Below, piece by piece: positions 20,332-29,889 of a stretch of DNA of 64,000 bases. A program made the translations under genes and the position numbers. The stretch lies in NCBI GenBank assembly GCA_029624735.1, contig JARSSM010000025.1, positions 1-64,000 on the forward strand. The letters run 5' to 3'. This DNA is from Defluviicoccus sp. Lineage in GTDB: Bacteria > Pseudomonadota > Alphaproteobacteria > Rhodospirillales > Defluviicoccaceae. Each line of letters begins with the position of its first letter. Position 1 is the stretch's first letter. Under the pieces are notes generated by a model. The model did not search any database. It saw only the letters and a list, made by a program, of their open reading frames with translations, and had not been told where the DNA came from.

Positions 20332-21672
20332 TCAGACCCGCGTAAACCGCATTGCAAAGAAGCCGTCAAGACCGCCGGCCGCAGCGAGGTGGCATGGCAG
20401 GGTACGCAGCGCGCCGTCAGCGGTTACGAGCGCATCCAGACCACCAATCTCGTCGGCCGTCACCGGCAGTGGCTGCACCGGCGCACCGCCCTGGACGAAC
20501 GCGGCCGTCCGCGCCGGCCCTTCTTCGTCTTGCAGCGAGCAGACACAGTAAACGATCCTTCCGCCCGGACGAACCATGCGCACCGCGGCTGCAAGGAGAC
20601 GGTCCTGCAGCGCATTGAGCGCGGCGAGGTCGGTTGCTGCCTTCAACCAGGGCACATCCGGATGGCGGCGGATGGTGCCGGTCGCACTGCAGGGCGCATC
20701 GATGAGGACGGCATCGGCCGGCGCTGGCGGCACCCACGTGCTGGCATCGGCGGCGATGAGTTCGGCCTTAAGCCGCAGCCGGGCCAGGTTTTCCGCCACA
20801 CGGGCGAGGCGCGCCGGCTCAGCATCGATCGCGATCACCTCGGCGCCGGCGGCTGCGAGTTGGGCGGTCTTGCCGCCCGGCGCAGCGCAGAGGTCGATGA
20901 CGCGCAAGCCCCGCACATCGCCCAACAGCCGGGCCGGCAGGGCGGCAGCCGCATCCTGCACCCACCAGGCGCCTTCGGCATAGCCGACAAGCTCGGTGAC
21001 AACGCCTGCACGCGCAAGCCGCACGCTCCCCGTAGGCATAACGATGCCGCCCAGCGCGCCAGCAACGGCGTGCGGATCATCGCGCGCGGTCAAGTCGAGC
21101 GGCGGTGTTTCAAGGTGCTGCGCGGCGATCTGCCGGCAGGTCTCCGCCCCATAGGCCTTTGTCCAGGCGTGCCACAGCCAGTCCGGTGTGTTGAGCCTGT
21201 GCGCGTCGTGGCCTTCGATCAGGCTGCCACCGGCAGCAGCAGCGCGGCGCAGCACGGCGTTGATGAGCGCAGGCGGCGCCAGAGGGCGGCGGCGATGGGC
21301 GAGCGTAACGGCGGTGTCGACAACCGCATGCGGCGGGGTGCCGAGGAAGAGGAGCTGCGTCAGGCCGAGCCGCAGCAGCGCACGGGCGGCGGGCGGCGTC
21401 TCCCCCACCGGCCGGCTCAAGAGCGTGGCGAGGACGGCATCGATCTGACCCAGCCGGCGCAGCGTGGTCGCCGCCAGGAGCCGCGCGAAAGCCAGATCGG
21501 GGGCGCTCAGCCGCGCCCGCGGTGCGGCCTGGGCAATGGCATCATCGAACGGCTGGTGGCGCTGTAGGACGGCATCAAGCAGCGTGAGCGCCAGCCAGCG
21601 CGCGTGAATGCCGGCGGCTGCGGCCGGAACGGCGGGCGCTTTCGCCGCCGCCTGCGCCTTGCGCGCGCTCAG
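20332..21672 (-). CDS. rsmB: 16S rRNA (cytosine(967)-C(5))-methyltransferase, non-ATG start
   Basis: RsmB methylates C967 of 16S rRNA. The catalytic half shows the SAM motif [10 protein letters not shown], Cys328 in DAPCSATG and Cys378 in VYCVCS. The NusB-like RNA-binding head ([35 protein letters not shown]) lies entirely upstream of the first TTG (21420). No ATG, GTG or TTG occurs in frame between 21420 and the upstream stop at 21823-21825. The most economical start is CTG 21672, which overlaps the htpX stop as CTGA and gives 446 aa, normal for RsmB. An ATT at 21609 would be too short a leader but is possible. Confidence 0.85.
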   Translation of the reverse strand: MSARKAQAAAKAPAVPAAAAGIHARWLALTLLDAVLQRHQPFDDAIAQAAPRARLSAPDLAFARLLAATTLRRLGQIDAVLATLLSRPVGETPPAARALLRLGLTQLLFLGTPPHAVVDTAVTLAHRRRPLAPPALINAVLRRAAAAGGSLIEGHDAHRLNTPDWLWHAWTKAYGAETCRQIAAQHLETPPLDLTARDDPHAVAGALGGIVMPTGSVRLARAGVVTELVGYAEGAWWVQDAAAALPARLLGDVRGLRVIDLCAAPGGKTAQLAAAGAEVIAIDAEPARLARVAENLARLRLKAELIAADASTWVPPAPADAVLIDAPCSATGTIRRHPDVPWLKAATDLAALNALQDRLLAAAVRMVRPGGRIVYCVCSLQDEEGPARTAAFVQGGAPVQPLPVTADEIGGLDALVTADGALRTLPCHLAAAGGLDGFFAMRFTRV

Positions 21673-22532
21673 CCCCAGGGTCCGGTCTGGCCGGTGCGCG
21701 CGGCCTGCTGGCGCAACTCGCGTACCCGGTCCTCGGTCGACGGATGGGTCGAGAATAAGGACGTGATCGAACGTGCGTGCAGCGGGTTGACGATGAAGAG
21801 GTGCGCCGTTGCCGGATTTTGGTCAGCGGCAGGATTGGCGATCCGCTTCGCGCCCGCCTCCAGCTTTTGCAGCGCCGAGGCGAGCCAGAGCGGATGGCCG
21901 CAGATCTCGGCCCCCATCCGGTCGGCGCCGTACTCGCGTGTGCGCGAGATCGCGAACTGCACCAGCATCGCCGCAATCGGCGCCAGGATGATGAGGAGCA
22001 GGTTGGCTATGCCGTTTGAGTTGTTCTCGCTCCGGTTACCGCCGAAGAACAGGCCAAAATTTGCGAGCATGCTGAGCGCACCGGCAAGCGTCGCGGTGAC
22101 GGTCATGATCAAGGTGTCACGGTTCTTCACATGCGCCAGCTCGTGCGCCATCACGCCCGCGAGTTCCTGATGGTTGAGGATCCGCAACAGGCCGGTCGTC
22201 GCCGCAACGGCAGCATTCTCCGGGTTGCGGCCGGTCGCGAACGCATTGGGCTGCGGCGTGTCGATCAGGTAGACCTTCGGCATCGGCAGCCCGGCCCGGT
22301 GCGTCAACTGCTCGATCAGGCCCCACAGCTCAGGCGCCGAGCGGGCATCGACCGGCTGCGCGCCGTACATGCGCAGCACCATCTTGTCCGAGTTCCAATA
22401 GGCGAAGGCATTGGTTGCAATCGCGACCAACAGCGCAATCAGCATTCCTGACTCACCGCCGATCATGTTGCCCACAGCGAGGAACAGCGCTGTCAGGCCG
22501 GCCAACAAGATGGCGGTGCGTGTCATGTTCAT
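21669..22532 (-). CDS. htpX: HtpX-type membrane zinc metalloprotease
   Basis: The 287-aa inner-membrane protease degrades misfolded membrane proteins under envelope stress. It has two N-terminal transmembrane segments ([16 protein letters not shown] and the next), the zinc site HELAH in [14 protein letters not shown], another hydrophobic pair, and a downstream glutamate segment [20 protein letters not shown] 22532 follows GGAGGG closely, and its MNM start aligns with the family; ATG 22526 is possible. Its stop TGA overlaps the CTG proposed as the rsmB start, indicating translational coupling. It diverges from the DUF1674 gene across 118 bp. Confidence 0.95.
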   Translation of the reverse strand: MNMTRTAILLAGLTALFLAVGNMIGGESGMLIALLVAIATNAFAYWNSDKMVLRMYGAQPVDARSAPELWGLIEQLTHRAGLPMPKVYLIDTPQPNAFATGRNPENAAVAATTGLLRILNHQELAGVMAHELAHVKNRDTLIMTVTATLAGALSMLANFGLFFGGNRSENNSNGIANLLLIILAPIAAMLVQFAISRTREYGADRMGAEICGHPLWLASALQKLEAGAKRIANPAADQNPATAHLFIVNPLHARSITSLFSTHPSTEDRVRELRQQAARTGQTGPWG

Positions 22533-22650
22533 GATCCCTCCAGGCGATCCTGGGCCGGCCGGCATTGCGGCAGGCCACTCTTGCCTCGATCCCCTACTGT
22601 AGTAGTGTTGGCGTCGGCGCGCGACAAGGATGCGAAACGGGAGGTCCGTC

Positions 22651-22866
22651 ATGGCCGAGGCCGAAAGTGACAGCCGCGAAATTGAAGGCCAGCCGGCCGC
22701 GGACCGTGAAGCGGCGGACGGCACGGGCGCCGCACCGAAAGACGGGGCCAAGGCAGTGCCTGCAACCGGCACACCGCCGCTGGTCGAGGAGATCGGCGGA
22801 CCGAAAGGCGCTGAGCCGACCCGCTACGGCGATTGGGAGCGCAAAGGGCGCTGTATCGATTTCTAA
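22651..22866 (+). CDS. DUF1674 protein (SdhAF4-like succinate dehydrogenase assembly factor)
   Basis: The 71-aa product ends in the conserved block [20 protein letters not shown] followed by IDF, diagnostic of DUF1674. Mitochondrial members (Sdh8/SDHAF4) bind flavinylated SdhA and protect it before succinate dehydrogenase assembly. The bacterial role is presumed similar. The N-terminal half is low-complexity and rich in A, E, P and G, probably disordered. ATG 22651 is chosen because GGGAGG sits 6 bp upstream; ATG 22630 is in frame but lacks a site. No sdh genes lie in the window. Confidence 0.88.
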   Translation: MAEAESDSREIEGQPAADREAADGTGAAPKDGAKAVPATGTPPLVEEIGGPKGAEPTRYGDWERKGRCIDF

Positions 22867-23001
22867 GCCCGGCGTGGCCGCGTTGGCGGCGCGAGAAGAA
22901 AGACGAACGGGCGCGGTTCAGCCGCGCCGCAACGCTGTCGGCGGCGCCTTGCGGGCGCTGAAGCCGGCATTACCAATTCTGACGGCGTAGGCTCGCGCGA
23001 C

Positions 23002-24036
23002 ATGGAGATTTCTCCACTCGGCCGAACCCAGCTCAAGGTCAGCCGCCTTGGCTTAGGCACGATGACGTTCGGCGAACAAAACACCGCCGAAGAGGCTTTT
23101 CGCCTGCTCGATCTCGCGCTCGATCACGGCGTCACCCTGATCGATGCCGCCGAACTTTATCCGATCCCGCCGCGTGCCGAGACCACCGGCCGGACCGAGG
23201 AGATCGTCGGCGCCTGGCTCAGGGCGCGGCGCAACCGCGAGCGCATCGTGCTCGCAACGAAGGCGGCAGGCCCCGGCGTCCAGCACATCCGCAAAGGCAG
23301 CATCGTCTTCGACCGTGGCAGCCTGCGCTCCGCCATCGAAGGCAGCCTGAAGCGGCTCGGCACCGAGACGATCGACCTCTACCAACTGCATTGGCCGGAA
23401 CGCAAAACCAACTGCTTCGGCCGGCTCGGCTATGAGCACAAGGACGACCAAGCGTTCACTCCGTTTGCAGAGATCCTCGACGCCTTGGCCGAGCACGTGC
23501 AGGCAGGTATGATCCGGGCCGTCGGCCTCTCCAACGAGACGCCGTGGGGCCTGATGAGCTTCCTCGGTATCGCCGATCGGCTGGATCTACCACGCATGGC
23601 AAGCATCCAGAACCCCTACAGCCTCTTGAACCGCAGCTTCGAGGTCGGCCTGGCCGAAGTCGCGATCCGCGAGGACTGCGGCCTCCTTGCTTACTCGCCG
23701 CTGGGCATGGGCACCCTGTCCGGCAAGTACCTCGCATCAAAGCCACCGCCGCGCGCACGCTTAAGCCTGTTTCCGCACTATCAGCGCTACAGCAATCCAC
23801 AGGCGGTCACCGCGACGCAGGCTTACGTGGCGCTCGCCCGCGCGCATGGCCTGTCACCGGCGGCGATGGCAATTGCCTTTGCCGCCAGCCGCCCGTTCAT
23901 GACCAGCGTGCTGCTCGGTGCGACGACGCCTGAGCAGCTCGAAGAAACGCTCGCCGCCGCCACGCTTCGCCTCGACCGGGCCGTCCTCGACGGCTTGGAG
24001 GCAATCCACACGGCAACGCCCAATCCGGCGCCTTGA
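23002..24036 (+). CDS. Aldo/keto reductase (Tas-like)
   Basis: The 344-aa NAD(P)H-dependent oxidoreductase has the aldo-keto reductase fold. Visible are GLGTMTFGEQN, the catalytic region DAAELYPIPP (Asp/Tyr), LATKAAG (Lys) and LYQLHWPER (His). The order and the PIPPRAETTGRTEEIVG segment match the Tas/YajO-like branch rather than sugar-specific AKRs. Its physiological substrate is unknown. It ends 22 bp before the thpR start and may be co-transcribed with it. Start ATG 23002 is preceded by no strong ribosome site, but the product aligns from its first residue. Confidence 0.9.
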   Translation: MEISPLGRTQLKVSRLGLGTMTFGEQNTAEEAFRLLDLALDHGVTLIDAAELYPIPPRAETTGRTEEIVGAWLRARRNRERIVLATKAAGPGVQHIRKGSIVFDRGSLRSAIEGSLKRLGTETIDLYQLHWPERKTNCFGRLGYEHKDDQAFTPFAEILDALAEHVQAGMIRAVGLSNETPWGLMSFLGIADRLDLPRMASIQNPYSLLNRSFEVGLAEVAIREDCGLLAYSPLGMGTLSGKYLASKPPPRARLSLFPHYQRYSNPQAVTATQAYVALARAHGLSPAAMAIAFAASRPFMTSVLLGATTPEQLEETLAAATLRLDRAVLDGLEAIHTATPNPAP

Positions 24037-24058
24037 GACCGTCCAAGGGAGCCCTGCC

Positions 24059-24658
24059 ATGTATCGCCTGTTCGTCGCCGTTGCGCTGCCCGAGACCGTG
24101 CTGGCCGAACTGAAGCCCCTGTGCGGCGGCTTGACGGGCGCTAAATGGGCGGATTCCGAGGTGATGCACATCACCTTGCGCTTCATCGGCGAAGTTGATG
24201 GCGGCGTCGCCGAGGACATCCACCTGGCGCTCTCACGCATCGAGGCGCCAGCATTCGAGTTGACGCTTGCGGGGATCGATTGCTTCGCCCAAGCCGGCAA
24301 GGTGCATACGCTGTGGGTCGGCGTCGAAAAGGCGCCGCTGCTGATCCATCTGCGCGAGAAAGTGCAAAGCGCCTTGTTGCGCAGCGATGTCAAGCCGGAG
24401 CCGCGGCGGTTTCGGCCGCACGTAACGCTGGCCCGCTTCCGCAACGGGGCGAACGATGGGCGCTTCGGAGCCTATCTGCAGCGCAACAACCAGTTCCGCT
24501 CATCACCGTTCCCGGTTGCGAGCTTCACGCTGTTTCGCAGTCATTTGGGGGCAGGAGGGGCCTATCACGAGCGACTTGCGGAGTACGCGCTGCAAACGGG
24601 GCGCCGCTCACCCCACCTATTTTCCGGCGGCGCCCCCGCGTCTGCACAGGGATCCTGA
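24059..24658 (+). CDS. thpR: RNA 2',3'-cyclic phosphodiesterase (LigT/ThpR)
   Basis: The 199-aa 2H phosphoesterase carries the paired catalytic motifs HITLRF and HVTLAR. The N-terminal MYRLFVAVALPE is typical of ThpR. The enzyme opens 2',3'-cyclic phosphates on RNA ends to 2'-phosphate; its cellular role is not settled. ATG 24059 follows AAGGGAGCC. Longer in-frame extensions into the upstream gene are not supported. Confidence 0.92.
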   Translation: MYRLFVAVALPETVLAELKPLCGGLTGAKWADSEVMHITLRFIGEVDGGVAEDIHLALSRIEAPAFELTLAGIDCFAQAGKVHTLWVGVEKAPLLIHLREKVQSALLRSDVKPEPRRFRPHVTLARFRNGANDGRFGAYLQRNNQFRSSPFPVASFTLFRSHLGAGGAYHERLAEYALQTGRRSPHLFSGGAPASAQGS

Positions 24659-25232
24659 ATGATCGTGCGACGCATGAATTGCTTCGCCTGATCGCGAGAC
24701 CCTCCTGAAGCGGCAACCAGCCCGGATGGGGCCGTAGCCAAGCTTCACGATCGGGTCTTCTCGCCTTAGATGGACGATGTTTTCAGAATCCCCCTTCCCT
24801 TCGTTGCTCCTCTCGCAATCGGACCCCATGAGGATGCTGTAGTCTAGCACTCGTGCAGGAGAAGGAAAGTGAAAATATCGATGCCGACAGAAGGGGTTGC
24901 GAGTGATAAGCAGTTGATCTTGCAACGAGCGTACGCGGCAGGATGAAGTTCTAGAGTCTCTCCACTAATGAGGCAGGCACTTCTAAGGGTTGCACGAAAA
25001 TAACCCATACGGGTACTTCCAAGACCACGAAGTTGGCGCGCAAACCGTTCACGGGAAGAGTGTCCGTGTGCCCGCGCGATCACGGCGCGGTCGTCGCCGT
25101 GCCCCGGGGGACGCGCAATCACCGCGTACAGGCATGGAGGTGGCGCAGGCGCCACGCTCGCGCGATCAACTGTTGACGCGGGCTCGCAACCGACCGAAGT
25201 CAGGGACACAAGCGCCAAAGGAGCCTGCAGCC
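24659..25232. other. 574-bp gap with no recognised gene
   Basis: I see no convincing coding frame, RNA gene or repeat here. A 124-codon reverse frame (24844-25218) has no family resemblance and starts inside the GST leader. A minor palindrome ACCC-ATAC-GGGT occurs near 25005. The right end holds the AGGAG site of the GST gene (about 25218-25222). Confidence 0.6.
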
Positions 25233-25934
25233 ATGATCGATCTCCATTATTGGCCGACGCCCAACGGCCACAAGATCACCATCTTCCTCGAAGAAGCCGG
25301 CCTCGCGTACACGGTCAAGCCGGTCGATATCGGCAAGGGCGAGCAGTTCCGGCCCGAGTTCCTCAAGATTTCGCCCAACAACCGGATGCCCGCGATCGTC
25401 GACCATGCGCCCAGCGATGGCGGCGGGCCTCTCTCGGTGTTCGAGTCGGGAGCGATCCTCCTCTATCTCGCCGAGAAGACCGGCCAATTTTTGCCGAGCA
25501 ACCTGCGCGGCCGGACCCAGGTCCTTGAATGGCTGTTCTGGCAGATGGGCGGGCTAGGCCCGATGGCCGGCCAGAACCACCACTTCACCCAGTATGCGCC
25601 GGAGAAAATTCCTTACGCGATCGAGCGCTACCAGCGCGAAACCGAGCGGCTTTACGGCGTGCTCGACCGCCGGCTTGCGGACCGGGCCTTCATCGCCGAT
25701 ACCTATTCGATCGCCGACATGGCAGCCTATCCGTGGATCGTCCCGCACAAGCGGCAGGGCCAGGACCTTGACACCTTTCCTAACGTCAAGCGCTGGTTCG
25801 AGACCATCCGCGCCCGTGCGGCGGTCGTCCGCGCCTACGAGATCGGCAACAACATCTCAAGCGAGCCAGTGGTCAATGAGCAGTCGCGGGCGATCCTGTT
25901 CGGCCAGGGGCGCTCGCCGGGAGAGGGCCGCTGA
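25233..25934 (+). CDS. yfcG: Glutathione S-transferase, YfcG/YghU-like disulfide-bond oxidoreductase
   Basis: The 233-aa product is very close in pattern to E. coli YfcG: PTPNGHKITIFLEEAGL, GKGEQFRPEFLKISPNNRMP, then GGGPLSVFESGAILLYLAEK. It retains the ISPNN and ESGAI glutathione-binding segments. YfcG-type enzymes reduce disulfides using bound glutathione rather than conjugating it. The start is ATG 25233 behind AGGAG; an in-frame extension to 24990 is not homologous. It stands alone with its own leader. Confidence 0.92.
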   Translation: MIDLHYWPTPNGHKITIFLEEAGLAYTVKPVDIGKGEQFRPEFLKISPNNRMPAIVDHAPSDGGGPLSVFESGAILLYLAEKTGQFLPSNLRGRTQVLEWLFWQMGGLGPMAGQNHHFTQYAPEKIPYAIERYQRETERLYGVLDRRLADRAFIADTYSIADMAAYPWIVPHKRQGQDLDTFPNVKRWFETIRARAAVVRAYEIGNNISSEPVVNEQSRAILFGQGRSPGEGR

Positions 25935-26048
25935 ACGAGCCGGCGCTTGGGAGCAGATCCTGCCGTGGCGCCTGATCCTGAGACTGCCTGGCTGACGGAA
26001 GGCTCATATACCTGACACATCGGATAGAGAGGGCAGATAGGAAATATT

Positions 26049-26100
26049 TTTTCCGTTCCTAGGAAAATAGACCCTTGACGGATTGGCGCATGTTCTTTAT
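26049..26100 (+). promoter_or_regulatory. Inverted repeat and putative promoter upstream of the luxI-type gene
   Basis: TTTTCC (26049-26054) and GGAAAA (26062-26067) form a perfect 6-bp inverted repeat around a 7-nt spacer, in a locally AT-rich stretch. TTGACG (26075-26080) follows 7 bp later, with CTTTAT or TATGCG as possible -10 boxes near 26095-26103. The placement just upstream of -35 is where activators such as LuxR proteins bind. The sequence does not match the classical lux box, so the regulator is unknown. Confidence 0.4.
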
Positions 26101-26188
26101 GCGTTCTCTCACGCTCGCCGACGGACAGAAAGCCGCTAGAGGCGAACGGGAACAGGAACCGAAGAACAAGCCTGAAAAGGGGCTGACC

Positions 26189-26818
26189 ATGATCGACGCC
26201 ATCACCATTGAAACCGCCCATCTCCTCGGCGACGCTCTGCCCATGATGCACCGGCTACGCTACCGCGTCTTTGTCGAGCGCCAAGGCTACGACGTCCCCA
26301 ACGTGCGCGGCATGGAATGGGACGAGTTCGACACGCCGGCGGCGGTCTACCTGATCTGGCGTGACGAGCGCGGCGTTGTCGGCGGGGTGGCCCGCCTGAT
26401 CCCGACGACGTTCCCTTACATGATCAAGGCGCTGTGGCCCGATATGGTCGAAGGCCACGCATTGCCCTCGCAACCCGACGTCTGGGAGCTGACCCGGCTT
26501 GGCGTCGACCGCACGCTGCCGCCCGCGACCCGCGCCCGCGTGATCGGCGAACTGATGTGCGCATGCGGCGAGTTCGCGCTGCAGAACGGGATCAAAGCCT
26601 ACCTGATGGTCACCGCGCCGCAGATGGTCAAAGGCGCGATCGCCGCCGCCGGCTGGCCGACCGAGCTTCTGGGCGAGCCGCGCAATCTCGGCCGCTTCCA
26701 TGTCGTCGTCGCCAAGACAACCGTGACCGAGGAAGGCCTGCAGGCGGCCCGCCGCTTCCACGGCATCCAGCACCCGGTGCTGCGCATCGCGGGCGAGGAA
26801 ATGGCGATCGCCGCCTGA
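26189..26818 (+). CDS. Acyl-homoserine-lactone synthase (LuxI family)
   Basis: The 209-aa product matches the autoinducer synthase family: MHRLRYRVFVERQGYDVP with the invariant R, F and W region, EWDEFDT (acidic triad), GGVARLIPTTFPYM, and WELTRLGVDR. These segments bind S-adenosylmethionine and the acyl carrier. The expected product is an N-acyl-homoserine lactone; chain length cannot be read. ATG 26189 has AAGGGG upstream; the in-frame 26075 start coincides with a -35-like sequence and is unlikely. No luxR gene lies nearby, so it is a solo synthase within the window. It converges with the following membrane protein gene, separated by 6 bp. Confidence 0.88.
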   Translation: MIDAITIETAHLLGDALPMMHRLRYRVFVERQGYDVPNVRGMEWDEFDTPAAVYLIWRDERGVVGGVARLIPTTFPYMIKALWPDMVEGHALPSQPDVWELTRLGVDRTLPPATRARVIGELMCACGEFALQNGIKAYLMVTAPQMVKGAIAAAGWPTELLGEPRNLGRFHVVVAKTTVTEEGLQAARRFHGIQHPVLRIAGEEMAIAA

Positions 26819-26824
26819 TCCGGT

Positions 26825-28474
26825 TCAGTCGCGCGCGGTCGGAGGATTCAGAGGGTCGCGAACCTGCGCAAGCGTCGGCGCAACCCTCTTGACGACCGCA
26901 AACGGCACACCTTCACGCTCAACACGCAAGACCTCGGTTCCGGCCACATCCCCATCACAGTGGTTGCGGGTGGTGGAGAGGTAGTAGAGAGCCTCACTCG
27001 CCCGCTCCACGATGCGCACGGAACGCGGGAACCGCTCCGCAAGCGAGATCGGCTCGCCGCAGACCATGACCGGTATCGATTCCGCAGGGGCGCGGGGGTC
27101 AAGGTTCGCCGACAAAGTATCCGCCGCCTCTGTCAGCGCCGCTCCCCAATACTCCGTTTCGAACTGCCCCATCGCCCCCGCCAAGTCGCCGACCAGGCTG
27201 TTGAAGTAGGCATATTCGTAAGGGTGCAGGCGCACCATCTCGGCGAGGTCAGCCATCCCTCCGACGACGAGGATCAACGCGAGTCCAGACCTGAGCAAGG
27301 GGTTGTGCGCAGCGTTGAAAAGCTCTCGCGTGCCAAGTGCGGCAACCACCGCCAGCAAAGGCAAGAGAAACAAGAAATGCCGCTCCGCGTCGTAAAGCTC
27401 CGCAGCGGTCACGATCACGTACACGAGCGGCACGGCAATAGCGAGCATCAGCGGCAGGAACTGAAGCCACCGGTCCCGCCAATCGCGGCAGCGCAGCCGC
27501 CAGATGCCCATCGCGATCGCCGCCACGATAGTGGCGACGAGGATGCCTGGCAACTTTATGACGAGATAAACCGGCAGGTACAGCCGGGGATGATAATCGC
27601 TGCCGACATAGGCGCCGAAAAAGAGGGTCGGAATGTCGGCGGAACGTTCGGAAAAATGGAGAAGGGTCCGCAGCGGATTGCCGATCGGGTCAAGCTGCGC
27701 ATAGGGCCAGAGCACGAGCATGACCGCCCAGCCGATAATGGCGACCGGCACGAAGATGGTTGCCGTCATCCGCATCAGGGCAGCGAGCGCCGGCAACCAT
27801 CCGGCCGCCCCGCGCTGCAGCGCAGCCGCCGCCAGCAGGCACGCCAAGTACGCCAGCAAGAGAATGGCACCGATGCGGATACCGAGCGCGATGCCGGTCA
27901 CCAAGCCAAGCGCAATAACGGTTCGCCACCGGGGCGCATCGAGCTCGCCAGCAAGCTGCGTGAGGACGAGCGTCCCCCAGACCATTGCCGTCGCGAACGG
28001 AATGTCCTTCGGATTGATGAACATCATGCCGTACCAACTCGGCATCAAAGCGAGGGCGATGAGGGCCAGCAGCCCGACCGCAGCCCCACCGAGGCGACAG
28101 CCGAGCCGCCAGCAGCCGATCAGCCCGAGAACACCGACCACACCGTTCAAGAGGTGGCGGGTCTCGTAATGCTTGAACGGAGACACCTTGTTGAGGAGCG
28201 CGGCGACGGTATCGAATAGGCCGCCGTAGTAAAACAGATCGAGATAGCTGACCGCATTTCGATCAGCTCCGCGTGTTCTGTACCAATCGAGGATGTAGTT
28301 GCCGTAGTCATCCTGCACGGCTTCGTCGAAGGTCGCTCCATAATGACGAAAGGTGGCAGCAACCAGCGCAAACAGGACAATGATGACAGCAATCGCCAGT
28401 CGATTAGCCAGCAGTTCGCCGTCCGGGCGCGCTGATCGAGAGATCCGCACCCGCCTCGTGGTCGCGAAATCCAT
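26825..28474 (-). CDS. Membrane glycosyltransferase, GT-C / PMT-like (GT39-type)
   Basis: The 549-aa polytopic protein has about ten hydrophobic segments. An early luminal acidic motif, HYGATFDEAVQDDYG, corresponds to the catalytic Asp/Glu loop of GT-C enzymes that use polyprenyl-phosphate sugars. Later segments include MFINPKDIPFATAM and LHPYEYAYFN, which recur in bacterial members. A soluble C-terminal tail of about 120 residues follows. Donor and acceptor are unknown; an envelope polysaccharide or lipid is likely. ATG 28474 follows GGAGGGGGC. Confidence 0.75.
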   Translation of the reverse strand: MDFATTRRVRISRSARPDGELLANRLAIAVIIVLFALVAATFRHYGATFDEAVQDDYGNYILDWYRTRGADRNAVSYLDLFYYGGLFDTVAALLNKVSPFKHYETRHLLNGVVGVLGLIGCWRLGCRLGGAAVGLLALIALALMPSWYGMMFINPKDIPFATAMVWGTLVLTQLAGELDAPRWRTVIALGLVTGIALGIRIGAILLLAYLACLLAAAALQRGAAGWLPALAALMRMTATIFVPVAIIGWAVMLVLWPYAQLDPIGNPLRTLLHFSERSADIPTLFFGAYVGSDYHPRLYLPVYLVIKLPGILVATIVAAIAMGIWRLRCRDWRDRWLQFLPLMLAIAVPLVYVIVTAAELYDAERHFLFLLPLLAVVAALGTRELFNAAHNPLLRSGLALILVVGGMADLAEMVRLHPYEYAYFNSLVGDLAGAMGQFETEYWGAALTEAADTLSANLDPRAPAESIPVMVCGEPISLAERFPRSVRIVERASEALYYLSTTRNHCDGDVAGTEVLRVEREGVPFAVVKRVAPTLAQVRDPLNPPTARD

Positions 28475-28638
28475 GCCCCCTCCAGGGCGTTTGGCTCGGC
28501 GTCGTTAACTCGCGCCATGGCGAGGTAAGCGCACTTCGCTATGGCCGCAATAGCGCTACTGGCTCGCAGCGATCGAATAGCAGGGATTGCCGATGACGGG
28601 AATATGCGGATCCAAATTCCCCCAATCTAGCCCGTCCT

Positions 28639-29712
28639 TCACGGAGCTCGCGGACGCTGCTGCGCACGGTCGCAAACGGTCAGCTCGTCGGGAACGGCTA
28701 GAGCGTGCCGGGCTTGCGTGATCTCGGCCATGATCGAGAGCGCGATCTCGGCCGCGCTGCGGCCGCCGATGGCGAGCCCGACGGGGCCATGGATGCGCGC
28801 AAGTTCGGCTTCCTTGAACCCACGCTGGCGCAAACGCTGAAGCCGCGCCTGATGCGTGCGCCGGCTCCCCAGCGCGCCGATATAGAACGGTTCCGCGCCT
28901 AGCGCCGCTACGAGCGCCTCGTCATCGATCTTCGGATCGTGGCTGAGCGTCACGACCGCCGTTCGCCGGTCAAGGGTCAGGCCGGCAAACGCCTCCTCCG
29001 GCCAGGCGATGAGCACTTGGGCGGGTGCAATGGCCGCTGTTTGAAAGGCCGGCTGCCGTTCGACGAAGCCCGCGCGCGGCTCGACGATCACCAGCGCGTA
29101 GTTGAGCATCTCGGCGAGCGTCGCCAGCGCCTGGGTGATGGTCACGGCACCGACGGCGATGATTTGCCAGCGGCCGGGAAAGGTGACGACAACCACGCCG
29201 TTCGACTCCCCGCCTGTCGCCTGCCCGGCAGCGCTGGCGAGTGCGCGCCGGCCAAGGGCGATCGCGGCCGGACTCAAGTCCGCTTCGGCCGCGACACCTT
29301 GCAGCGAAAGAACGCCGTGGGCGCCGCTGGCAAGCTCGATGACGAGCGCTGCCGCTTGGCCTGCCGCATGCGCCGCCTCAAGTGCCGCAATCGCTGATTC
29401 ATGCGTGACGGCAAGAAGCGCCACCAGCATGCGCCCGCCGCAGACGAGGCCGACCTCCCATGCCGTCTCGTTGCTGACGCCAAACGTCAGCAGTTTGGGC
29501 CGCCCGCTTGCGATCACCGCGGGAGCCTCGGCGATGACGGCTGTCTCCACGCAACCGCCTGAGACCGCGCCGGCAAAGACACCGTCGCTCGCGATCACCA
29601 TCAGGCTGCCGACCGGAAACGGCGATGATCCCCAGGTCGAGACGACGCAGGCGAGCGCAATCGGCCGTCCATCGGCAAGCCAGGCGCGTGCTTGCCTAAG
29701 AATTTCCACCAT
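28639..29712 (-). CDS. XdhC/CoxI-family protein
   Basis: The 357-aa product shows the N-terminal XdhC_CoxI segment (VVSTWGSSPFPVGSLMVI, SGGCVETAVI) and the C-terminal Rossmann-like XdhC_C domain (YIGALGSRRTHQARL, IHGPVGLAIGGRSAAEIA). XdhC proteins bind molybdenum cofactor, promote its sulfuration and deliver it to xanthine dehydrogenase-type enzymes. No molybdoenzyme gene is adjacent, so the client is unknown. ATG 29712 is used. It diverges from the TPR gene. Confidence 0.9.
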   Translation of the reverse strand: MVEILRQARAWLADGRPIALACVVSTWGSSPFPVGSLMVIASDGVFAGAVSGGCVETAVIAEAPAVIASGRPKLLTFGVSNETAWEVGLVCGGRMLVALLAVTHESAIAALEAAHAAGQAAALVIELASGAHGVLSLQGVAAEADLSPAAIALGRRALASAAGQATGGESNGVVVVTFPGRWQIIAVGAVTITQALATLAEMLNYALVIVEPRAGFVERQPAFQTAAIAPAQVLIAWPEEAFAGLTLDRRTAVVTLSHDPKIDDEALVAALGAEPFYIGALGSRRTHQARLQRLRQRGFKEAELARIHGPVGLAIGGRSAAEIALSIMAEITQARHALAVPDELTVCDRAQQRPRAP

Positions 29713-29889
29713 GATCAAGCTTCAAACGGCGCGAAACGCGGGCGGGCGAGCGACCGCAGGCGCAAAAGGCTCTCGCCGCGAGAAAAAAATGCTAGAGTGC
29801 GCGCCGTGCGGTATCCGCAGGCCCCAGGCTGCCAAGGGAGTGGCCAGCCTGAGGGACGATTCGTGAGAACAAACGCGCGCGTGGACGAC

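Noticed and set aside
24844-25218. Possible small reverse gene in the gap before the GST gene
   Set aside because: No family resemblance, no ribosome site, and the frame runs into the GST leader.
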